A DNA stretch of 10,815 bases from Burkholderiales bacterium (GTDB lineage: Bacteria > Pseudomonadota > Gammaproteobacteria > Burkholderiales > Burkholderiaceae_C), in NCBI GenBank assembly GCA_025352345.1, contig JANXTP010000119.1, forward strand, positions 1 through 10,815, in the 5' to 3' direction. Shown here one piece after another: positions 1 to 5,748 of this stretch. The number at the start of each line of letters is the position of its first letter. The first letter of the stretch is position 1. Made by a program: the position numbers and the translations under genes. The notes beneath the pieces are model-generated. The model made no database searches. It was not told the DNA's origin and saw only the letters and a list, made by a program, of their open reading frames with translations.

Positions 1-1274
1 CCGACGGCGGCCGGGTGATCAGCTACCGCGACGGTGCCATGGCCTCGGTCAGCGTGGTCGAGGACGCCGACGGTGTGTCGCGGCTGCGCATCGACAACCG
101 GCAGCAGGAGGGCAGCAGCAGCAGCCTGCTGGCCGATGCACGGCAGGCACTGCTGCCGCTGCTGCTGCACCCGGCCCCGCGGCGCGCGCTGTTCCTCGGA
201 CTGGGCACCAGCGTCACCGCCGCATCGGCCGCACAGGAGGTCACATTGCAGGTGGATGCGGTGGAGCTGCTGCCCGAAGTAATCGCCGCCTCGGCGCAAT
301 TTGCGCAGGTGGCAGGCGATGGCACACGCGCCGCCACGGCGAACCCGCGGCTGCACCTGATGGCCGCCGACGCACGCCGCTATGTGCGCAGCGCCGAGGC
401 GCGATACGACCTGATCGTGTCCGACAACTTCCATCCGGCACGCAGCGGGTCGGGAGCGCTGTACACCGTCGAGCACTTCCGCGCGGTGCACGAGCGGCTC
501 ACCGAGTCCGGCGTGTTCTGCCAATGGCTACCGCTGCACCAGCTCGACCTGGACACGCTGCGCAGCATCGTGCAGTCGTTCATGGCCGTCTATCCGAACG
601 GCGCGGCGATGCTGGCGACGAACAGCCTGGACACGCCGGTGCTGGGCCTGGTGGCGCGGCACGACGGTAGCCGCTTCAACCTGCAGCAAGTGCGTGATCG
701 GCTGGGCAACCACCACTTGCCGCAACGCCTGGCGGACTTCGGACTGGCCGACGACCTGGCGGTGCTCGGCAGCTTCATCGCCGGCCCGCAGGCACTGGCC
801 CGGTTTGCCGGTGATGCACCGCTGAACACCGACGACCGCCCCGTCGTCGCCTACCGCGCGCCTCGCCTCACCTATGCGCCCGACTCCCAGCCGCGAGAGC
901 GTCTGCTGTCGCTGCTGCAGCAACTGAGGGTCGAGCCCGGCGAAGTGGTCGACGCCGGCAGCGACATCCTTTGGGTGCAGCGACTGACCGCCTACCGCGC
1001 CGCACGCGATCGGTTCCTCGCGGTAGGCCAGCATGTGCATCCCGTGGCGGATCCGAGGGAGATGCTCCGCCAAGTGCGCGAGCCGCTGCTCGAGGTGCTG
1101 CACATCAGCCCCGATTTCCGCCCCGCCTACGACCCGCTGCTGCAGCTGGCGTACGGACTCGCGCGCAGCGACGCGGCAGGCGCACAGGCGCTGTTGCAGG
1201 CACTGCGGCAGGCACAGCCATCTCGGCCCGAGGCAGGCCATGCACTGACCCGACTGGCCGTGGCGACGCCCTGA
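1..1274 (+). CDS. Spermidine/spermine synthase-like methyltransferase-fold protein, 3' part (5' end outside window)
   Basis: The reading frame is open from the left edge (codons DGGRVISYRDG precede the GTG at 15), so the gene begins upstream and this is a C-terminal fragment of about 420 residues. It shows the Rossmann nucleotide-binding glycine motif LFLGLGTSVTA (about nt 192-224), the acidic VELLPEV strand end (about nt 261-281), and the signature YDLIVSDNFHPARSG followed by LYTVEHF and FCQWLPLHQLDLDTLR (about nt 405-560). These are typical of the spermidine-synthase domain in fused major-facilitator/spermidine-synthase proteins, whose N-terminal half is a multi-spanning membrane domain; that half would lie outside the window. 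The last 100 residues are helical and TPR-like. In true aminopropyltransferases the stretch after the DLI strand carries acidic catalytic residues, whereas here it reads DNFHPAR, so polyamine synthesis is not assured. Family call is firm; substrate unknown. Confidence 0.85.
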   Translation, partial: DGGRVISYRDGAMASVSVVEDADGVSRLRIDNRQQEGSSSSLLADARQALLPLLLHPAPRRALFLGLGTSVTAASAAQEVTLQVDAVELLPEVIAASAQFAQVAGDGTRAATANPRLHLMAADARRYVRSAEARYDLIVSDNFHPARSGSGALYTVEHFRAVHERLTESGVFCQWLPLHQLDLDTLRSIVQSFMAVYPNGAAMLATNSLDTPVLGLVARHDGSRFNLQQVRDRLGNHHLPQRLADFGLADDLAVLGSFIAGPQALARFAGDAPLNTDDRPVVAYRAPRLTYAPDSQPRERLLSLLQQLRVEPGEVVDAGSDILWVQRLTAYRAARDRFLAVGQHVHPVADPREMLRQVREPLLEVLHISPDFRPAYDPLLQLAYGLARSDAAGAQALLQALRQAQPSRPEAGHALTRLAVATP

Positions 1275-1296
1275 GTGGGCTGTCGCAAAGATTTCA

Positions 1297-1324
1297 CATG
1301 GCGCCACTAGCCTATGGCGCCATG
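1297..1324. repeat. 10-bp perfect inverted repeat after the spermidine-synthase-like gene
   Basis: The arms CATGGCGCCA (1297-1306) and TGGCGCCATG (1315-1324) are exact reverse complements around an 8-nt loop. Because each arm holds the palindrome GGCGCC, the 9-mer ATGGCGCCA also occurs as a direct repeat at 1298 and 1314, 16 bp apart. It lies 22 bp after the stop at 1274 and just before the lipoprotein gene. There is no T run after it, so it could be a factor-assisted terminator, an operator, or an RNA hairpin affecting translation of the next gene. The structure is certain; its role is not. Confidence 0.6.
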
Positions 1325-1342
1325 AAGTCGACTGGATCCGGC

Positions 1343-1978
1343 ATGGGCTTGAAACAGTGGCTCCGGCCGGCCGGCGTGGTGCTGCTGTCAGGTGCGCTCA
1401 CGGCGTGCGGCGGCAACGTCGAACCTGCGGGCGTGTCGGTTTCGATCGAGGTCGATCCAGCGGCAAGGTCGTCGCCACCAGACGCCGAAGAGGCCTCTGG
1501 CCGCGCCGCCGCGGCCGTTGTTTCACCCCATGCTGCTGCCACGTTGCCAGTGCATCCGCACGGAACGCTGCTTGAAGGACTGCCGGGTGCCTATGCCCAT
1601 GAAGCCTTGCGCGGCTACGTCGAGGAGGCTGCCCTTGGAACCGCCTTGCCCTCCGATCAAGCCGCATCAGATCACTTGCAGCTGAGCGCCGTCATCGCCG
1701 TGACGGCGACGGTCGGACAGGTGAACGCTGCGCTGAATCAGGTCGGCGCACGCATCGTGTCGATGCAGCCGGGCAACAGTGAGGTCAGGCTCGACGTGCA
1801 GGCACCGGACGCAACACCCTCGCCGCGCGATCTCGCCACGCAGCTCCTGGCCACACGTGCCTTCGTAGCCATCGACGGCGTCCGCTCAGCGGCCTTGCCC
1901 GCGCCCCTCATCCAACCTGCCCCGGTGGTCGACCCCGATGCGCCTGCGCCGGTGGAAGACCATCAACCGCCACCCTGA
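1343..1978 (+). CDS. Small lipoprotein with a subtilase-prodomain-like C-terminal half
   Basis: This encodes a predicted 211-residue envelope lipoprotein. The start MGLKQWLRP is followed by a hydrophobic stretch and the lipobox LTAC, with the acylated cysteine at residue 22. I chose ATG 1343 because a GGA lies 6 nt upstream and it gives a normal short signal peptide; ATG 1322 (inside the inverted repeat) and ATG 1298 are in-frame alternatives. Residues about 23-105 are Ala/Pro/Asp-rich and low in complexity. Residues about 115-190 (LSAVIAVTATVGQVNAAL, then GARIVSMQPG, EVRLDVQAP, a helix, and a final VAIDGVRSA strand) follow a beta-alpha-beta-beta-alpha-beta order. That resembles the inhibitory prodomain of secreted S8 proteases, but no protease domain follows. 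The tail is Pro-rich. It lies 18 nt before the PCu(A)C-like gene, so the two are probably co-transcribed. The prodomain link is my inference from pattern. Confidence 0.75.
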   Translation: MGLKQWLRPAGVVLLSGALTACGGNVEPAGVSVSIEVDPAARSSPPDAEEASGRAAAAVVSPHAAATLPVHPHGTLLEGLPGAYAHEALRGYVEEAALGTALPSDQAASDHLQLSAVIAVTATVGQVNAALNQVGARIVSMQPGNSEVRLDVQAPDATPSPRDLATQLLATRAFVAIDGVRSAALPAPLIQPAPVVDPDAPAPVEDHQPPP

Positions 1979-1996
1979 CCTGAACCTCTCGAACCC

Positions 1997-2443
1997 ATGA
2001 CGTGCACGATCCATAGACGAGGTGCCCTTCGCATTGCCCTGGCCTGGGGCTGCACGATGTCGGCACCGGGCGTGCGCGCCTGCGAATTCATCACCGGCAA
2101 CCTCACGGTGGTTCACCCCTGGGTGCGGGCAACGCCGCAGGGCGCCACCAGCACCGCGCTTTGCATGGGCTTCAAGGACGTGGTGAGCAGCGATAGACTG
2201 ATCGATGCCCAAACGGCTGCGGCCGAGCGGATCGAAATGGCAGGCAGCGGCGACGACCCGCGCATCGACTTCCTGATCCATGCCGGTGAGGACACCGCAT
2301 TCACCGAAACCGGCCCCCATCTGAAGCTGGTCGGGCTGACATTCCCGCTCGGACTCGGCACCACCTACCCGCTGCGCCTGCTGTTCCAGAAGGCAGGCCC
2401 TGTCGAGGCCCAGCTCAGCGTCGATTACGCGCGCTTTCGCTGA
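1997..2443 (+). CDS. Divergent PCu(A)C-family periplasmic copper chaperone (DUF461)
   Basis: This 148-residue predicted exported protein has a basic N-terminus, a moderately hydrophobic stretch (residues 9-28) and a likely cleavage near VRA/CEF. The core follows the PCu(A)C plan: HPWVRATPQGATSTALCMGF (40-59), DRLIDAQTAAAERIEM (66-81), GPHLKLVGLTFPL (106-118) and YPLRLLFQKAGPVE (124-137). Family members bind Cu(I) through a conserved His/Met set, H(M)X10MX21HXM, and deliver it to cytochrome oxidase. Here the last pair reads H108-L-K110 instead of HxM, and the first ligands are replaced around residues 81-92, so only one clear ligand is left. No strong Shine-Dalgarno precedes ATG 1997; ATG 2057 is possible but would remove the signal peptide. 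It follows the lipoprotein gene by 18 nt. The fold assignment is good; a copper role is doubtful. Confidence 0.75.
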   Translation: MTCTIHRRGALRIALAWGCTMSAPGVRACEFITGNLTVVHPWVRATPQGATSTALCMGFKDVVSSDRLIDAQTAAAERIEMAGSGDDPRIDFLIHAGEDTAFTETGPHLKLVGLTFPLGLGTTYPLRLLFQKAGPVEAQLSVDYARFR

Positions 2444-2450
2444 GCAAGCC

Positions 2451-2477
2451 GCCCGACACCACACTGTGGCGTCGGGC
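2451..2477. terminator. Hairpin between convergent genes, probable bidirectional terminator
   Basis: Arms GCCCGAC (2451-2457) and GTCGGGC (2471-2477) pair perfectly. After one A-C mismatch the stem continues for four more pairs (CCAC with GTGG) to a 3-nt loop. It sits in the 45-nt gap between the plus-strand stop at 2443 and the minus-strand stop at 2489, the normal place for a shared terminator. Neither side has a long T run, so efficiency is uncertain. Confidence 0.65.
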
Positions 2478-2488
2478 AGTCGGGTGAC

Positions 2489-3139
2489 TCAGGCCTGCTT
2501 CTGGCGGCGTGCGCTGAGCCCCAGCACACCCACGCCCAGCGCCAGCAGCAGCGCGCCCGAGGGCTCCGGCACGGCCGAGATGGTGATGTTGTCGTAGGCC
2601 ACGAACCCGCCGTTGTTGCCGAAGGAAATCGAGTGCCCGGTGCCACTGAATGCCAGCGACGCCTTGCTCCAGGTGTCAAAGACCTCATCGGCATCGGCAT
2701 TGGCGGCCAGCGTCATCGTTTTCAACAACGTGCCGCTGCCATCGAGCCCGCTGAAGATGCTGACCGTGGTGGTCGACGGCAGGTTGGACTTGGCAGAATA
2801 GTAAAAATCCACCGAGCCGAGGATACCGACCGCGACGTTCGCCACCGTCGGTGCGTCGAAGGCAAACAGCACTGCGCCATTGGTCGGCGCGTTGGAGTAG
2901 TAACGGCCATCGGGCGTGCCGTTGCCCAGCCCATCGTTGGAGAGCGCGAGGCCGGGCGCACTGAAGCTCACGCCGTGATTGGTACCAGAAGCTCCAGAAG
3001 CATCCGTGCCTCCATTATAAAAATCATGGATCGACGAGAAACTCGTTGCGCCTTCAAAATCCAAGGTAAATGTCGCAGAATATGCTGGCGAGGCCGATAA
3101 TATACCGATCGCTGCCAATATCAAAGATACTGATTTCAT
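2489..3139 (-). CDS. PEP-CTERM sorting domain-containing secreted protein
   Basis: This 216-residue protein has a Sec signal peptide (residues 1-22, ending SPAYSA) and a mature Gly/Ser/Thr/Asn-rich, beta-strand-type region. The C-terminus is the classic tripartite PEP-CTERM signal: VPEP (190-193), a hydrophobic helix (about 195-209) and the basic tail RRQKQA. Such tails are recognised by exosortase (EpsH/XrtA type), which removes the anchor; substrates are usually linked to exopolysaccharide or biofilm matrix. The middle (FTLDFEGATSF, and a late FVAYDNITIS strand) resembles carbohydrate-binding-like beta-sandwich PEP-CTERM proteins, but I do not recognise a specific family. A Shine-Dalgarno CAGGAGA (minus strand, 3152-3146) lies 6 nt before the ATG and fixes the start. 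The 5' portion is richer in A/T than the rest. No exosortase gene is in the window. Confidence 0.9.
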   Translation of the reverse strand: MKSVSLILAAIGILSASPAYSATFTLDFEGATSFSSIHDFYNGGTDASGASGTNHGVSFSAPGLALSNDGLGNGTPDGRYYSNAPTNGAVLFAFDAPTVANVAVGILGSVDFYYSAKSNLPSTTTVSIFSGLDGSGTLLKTMTLAANADADEVFDTWSKASLAFSGTGHSISFGNNGGFVAYDNITISAVPEPSGALLLALGVGVLGLSARRQKQA

Positions 3140-3164
3140 TTGAGTTCTCCTGATTGAATTTGAT

Positions 3165-3176
3165 GGCCTGCAGGCC
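3165..3176. promoter_or_regulatory. 12-bp palindrome upstream of the PEP-CTERM gene
   Basis: GGCCTGCAGGCC is a perfect palindrome placed 26-37 bp upstream of the PEP-CTERM start codon, between its Shine-Dalgarno and the rest of the divergent region. It could be a repressor operator or part of the 5' untranslated leader. A short GC palindrome can occur by chance in DNA of this composition, so the role is speculative. Confidence 0.3.
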
Positions 3177-3239
3177 GGATAGCGAGGGATTCCAGCGCGA
3201 GTCTAGGCATGTTCTGCGAGGCGCGACAAGCCCCTGAAC

Positions 3240-3252
3240 CCGAGAATCTCGG
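3240..3252. promoter_or_regulatory. 13-bp palindrome CCGAGA-A-TCTCGG in the divergent intergenic region
   Basis: Two 6-bp arms, CCGAGA and TCTCGG, are perfect reverse complements around a single A. It lies about 100 bp upstream of the PEP-CTERM start, next to an AT-rich run (3254-3264). On the minus strand that run holds TATAGT, a 5/6 match to a sigma-70 -10 box, though I find no good -35 at the right distance. The symmetry suggests a dimeric regulator site controlling the PEP-CTERM gene. Confidence 0.35.
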
Positions 3253-3279
3253 AACTATATTTTTCGTGTCGACAGCATT

Positions 3280-3297
3280 TTTTCATTAATCTGTCAT
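3280..3297 (+). promoter_or_regulatory. Candidate Pho box A (PhoB site)
   Basis: Half-sites TTTTCAT (3280-3286) and CTGTCAT (3291-3297) are spaced by the AT-only TAAT, giving the 7-4-7 direct-repeat layout of the PhoB Pho box. The second half-site is a full match to CTGTCAT and the first matches 5 of 7. It lies 63 bp (about six helical turns) upstream of Pho box B, on the same face and in the same orientation toward the DUF3604 gene. Confidence 0.6.
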
Positions 3298-3342
3298 TAT
3301 CTAAAAACCCCCCTCGCACCCGGGGCCACCACGCAGAAGATA

Positions 3343-3360
3343 CTGTCATATTGCTGTCAA
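3343..3360 (+). promoter_or_regulatory. Candidate Pho box B (PhoB site, promoter of the DUF3604 operon)
   Basis: CTGTCAT (3343-3349), spacer ATTG, then CTGTCAA (3354-3360): 13 of 14 half-site bases agree with the Pho box consensus, with the correct 11-bp repeat period. In PhoB-activated promoters the second half-site takes the place of the -35 element. The hexamer about 10 bp further down (CAACAT, 3371-3376) is only a weak -10 match. The box ends 58 bp before the DUF3604 start. A downstream PhoD phosphatase gene agrees with phosphate control. Confidence 0.72.
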
Positions 3361-3418
3361 GTAACCCGATCAACATCGAGAATCAGGCACTCACCCAACA
3401 CCCTCAGGAGATGATTCG

Positions 3419-5731
3419 ATGAAACTCGAATTCGCAAGAAGTCAGGTGGCACTGGCCACCGCCGCAGCGCTGGGCTCCCTGGCCATGACCAGCGCCCCAC
3501 AGCTGGCCTCGGCCGCCGGCAAGACGCCGGGTCAGTACGTCGCTGGTGACTTTCACAACCACACGACCTGCTCCGACGGCTCGATCTCGATGCAGAAGCT
3601 GGTGAAGAAGGCCACCGACACCTGGGGACTGGACTGGTTCGTTCAGGCCGGCCACGGCGGCAACGGCAACCGCAACTGCACCCTCGCGGAAGATTCCACC
3701 TCGACAACCGGCGGCTCCTTCGACCCGGCCACCGGCGACGGCAGCGGCGCCGCAGCCATCAACTACAACGCGTCGAACTACGACCCGGCGCTCGGCACAC
3801 CGGCGTATCCGATCACCACCCAGGGCCCCACCACCACTTGGCAGAACACCACCCCGACCGCGGTGAACCCGAAGGGTCTTGTATCGGGAGCCCCTCCGGC
3901 CCAGAACATGTGGCGCTGGCAGTCGATCCAGGAGTTCCAGTACCCGCTGCTGGAGTACCTGTCAGCCCTGAAGAACAAGCCGCTGTTCATCGGCGTCGAG
4001 TCGGTGGTCGCGGGGCACGAGCATGCGTCGATGTCGGTGATCAACGGCCAGATGCCGGCCTCGATCGACACCCAGGTGCTGCCCACCGGCCCGGGCTACA
4101 TCGCCACCGGCAATGCCTCAGCGCTGGCCCAGTGGGAATACTGCTTTGATCGCGGCGACACCGACACCAGCCGCGGCAACACCGCGGTGGGCAGCGGCAT
4201 CGGCAACAACTGGAACTGCTCGGTCACCGGCAGCGCAAACGCTGCTGATGCCAGCTGGAACGCCACCGCGCAGAAGCTCATCCCCGCAGGCGGCGCCGGC
4301 ACGGGCGACCGTGGCCACGCCAAAACACTCGAAGCCATCAAGTGGATGAAGGAGTTCGCACCGACCACCAGCTACTACGTGCCGTCCCACCTTGAACGCG
4401 CGGGCCCGTTCAACCCGAACGGCAACAACGGCTACAACATCGAGAACCTGCGCAATTTCAACAACGCCTCGCCCGATGTGGCCTTCGGCTTCGAGACCCA
4501 GCCCGGGCACGGCGCATCGAGCAACCGCGGCGAATACCAGCCGCACCGCAATGCGATCGCCGGTGTCAATGTCGACTCGGTCGGTGGCACCACCTACGGC
4601 GGCACTGGCGTCTACGGCGCACAGATCGGTGGCGTGTGGGACGCACTGCTGGGCGAGGGCCGCCGATTCTGGTTCTTCGCCAGCTCGGACTGGCACAACC
4701 GTGGCACCTTCGGTACCGACGACCGGCGCTCGACGCAGGACTTCCAGCCCGGCGAGTACCAGCGCAACTACACGATGGTGCGCAACGGCGCGGACAAACT
4801 GCGCCCGCAAAGCATCGTCGACGGGCTGCACAGCGGGAACAACTTCGCGGCCAGCGGACAGCTGATCGACCGGATGGCCTTCGTGGCCTGCGCGTCCTAC
4901 CCCGGCGTCGCCGTTCGCAGCAGCGCGGCCGTCGAAGCGCTGGCGCTGGCGGCCGCTCAGTCCAACAGCAGCGTCGAAGCGGCGGGCTGCGCCACCATGG
5001 GCGAAAAGCTGGTGGTGCGCCCGGGCGCGGAAATCGTCGTGTCGATCGTCGTGCGCGACCCGTCGGGAACGAACAACTCGCCCTACACCTTCAACAACCC
5101 GTCGCTGGCGCAGGTAAACATCAGCCAGCCACTGAACGCACCAGTGGTGGACCACATCGACCTGATCCGCGGCCTGGTCACCGGCTACAAGAGCCCAGCA
5201 GGCCCGAACTACGCTGGAGCGTGGCCGGCGACCTGGCTCACCAACCCGGACATCGCAACGGTTCCGGCAGCCGCCAAAAACACCAGCACCGCGGTGATCC
5301 GCAGCTTCAGCAAGACCAGCTGGACGGCCGTTGCCGGCGACTTCCTGAAGATGACGTACCGGATCCCGGCGGTGTCGGCTTCGCAGTACGTGCGTCTGCG
5401 CGGAACCAACCTGCCCGCCAACGTGCCCTACGAGACCGAAGCGAACGGCAATCCGCTGAGCGATCTGGCGACCAACGCCAGTGCGTTCCCAGCGTCCGTC
5501 AGCGGAGCCGGCGACGCCTCACCGATCAATGCGCAGTTGCGCATCCCGTGCAAGGTCACCGGCACCACCAACTTCAATGGTTGCCCATCGCACCTGCCGA
5601 CGGTCACCATCGGTTCGTACACGGGCAAAGCGGTGGCCTATGACGTGGCCGCCTGGTCCGATCTGTGGTTCTACTCCAACCCGATCTATGTCGAAGTGCA
5701 AGGATCAACGCTCGTTGCCGGCGTGAAGTAA
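3419..5731 (+). CDS. Secreted DUF3604 (PHP-like metallo-hydrolase) protein
   Basis: This 770-residue protein has a signal peptide (residues 1-32, ending LASA) and is probably periplasmic or secreted. PHP-type metal motifs appear in order: GDFHNHTTCSDGS (H46, H48, D53), QAGHGGNGN (H79), GVESVVAGHEH (E194, H200, H202), PSHLERAGPF (H324), FGFETQPGHG (E359, H364) and ASSDWHNRGTFG (D424, H426). This matches the DUF3604 family, which shares the polymerase/histidinol-phosphatase metal-centre logic; its substrate is unknown to me. Residues about 500-770 form a second, beta-rich region. Several cysteines fit an oxidising compartment. A Shine-Dalgarno CAGGAG (3405-3410) lies 8 nt before ATG 3419; an ATG at 3411 opens only a three-codon frame. 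Two Pho boxes lie upstream. It is first in a probable operon, 17 nt before the parvulin-like gene. A phosphoesterase role is inference from fold, Pho boxes and the nearby phoD. Confidence 0.9.
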   Translation: MKLEFARSQVALATAAALGSLAMTSAPQLASAAGKTPGQYVAGDFHNHTTCSDGSISMQKLVKKATDTWGLDWFVQAGHGGNGNRNCTLAEDSTSTTGGSFDPATGDGSGAAAINYNASNYDPALGTPAYPITTQGPTTTWQNTTPTAVNPKGLVSGAPPAQNMWRWQSIQEFQYPLLEYLSALKNKPLFIGVESVVAGHEHASMSVINGQMPASIDTQVLPTGPGYIATGNASALAQWEYCFDRGDTDTSRGNTAVGSGIGNNWNCSVTGSANAADASWNATAQKLIPAGGAGTGDRGHAKTLEAIKWMKEFAPTTSYYVPSHLERAGPFNPNGNNGYNIENLRNFNNASPDVAFGFETQPGHGASSNRGEYQPHRNAIAGVNVDSVGGTTYGGTGVYGAQIGGVWDALLGEGRRFWFFASSDWHNRGTFGTDDRRSTQDFQPGEYQRNYTMVRNGADKLRPQSIVDGLHSGNNFAASGQLIDRMAFVACASYPGVAVRSSAAVEALALAAAQSNSSVEAAGCATMGEKLVVRPGAEIVVSIVVRDPSGTNNSPYTFNNPSLAQVNISQPLNAPVVDHIDLIRGLVTGYKSPAGPNYAGAWPATWLTNPDIATVPAAAKNTSTAVIRSFSKTSWTAVAGDFLKMTYRIPAVSASQYVRLRGTNLPANVPYETEANGNPLSDLATNASAFPASVSGAGDASPINAQLRIPCKVTGTTNFNGCPSHLPTVTIGSYTGKAVAYDVAAWSDLWFYSNPIYVEVQGSTLVAGVK

Positions 5732-5748
5732 GCCTAGCCATCTCCATC

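Noticed and set aside
971..1342. Upstream extension of the lipoprotein frame into the spermidine-synthase-like gene
   Set aside because: The extra residues are Arg/Ala-rich and out of frame with a well-supported gene. The lipobox requires a start near 1322-1343.
3140..3260. Sigma-54 (-24/-12) promoter for the PEP-CTERM gene
   Set aside because: GG-N10-GC spacing occurs on the minus strand, but the flanking bases do not fit TGGCAC-N5-TTGC, so the match is no better than chance in GC-rich DNA.
4118..5155. 345-codon open frame on the minus strand inside the DUF3604 gene
   Set aside because: Its translation is rich in Val/Arg/Ala/His without any family motif. It lies opposite a strongly supported secreted protein, and GC-rich third positions create such antisense frames.
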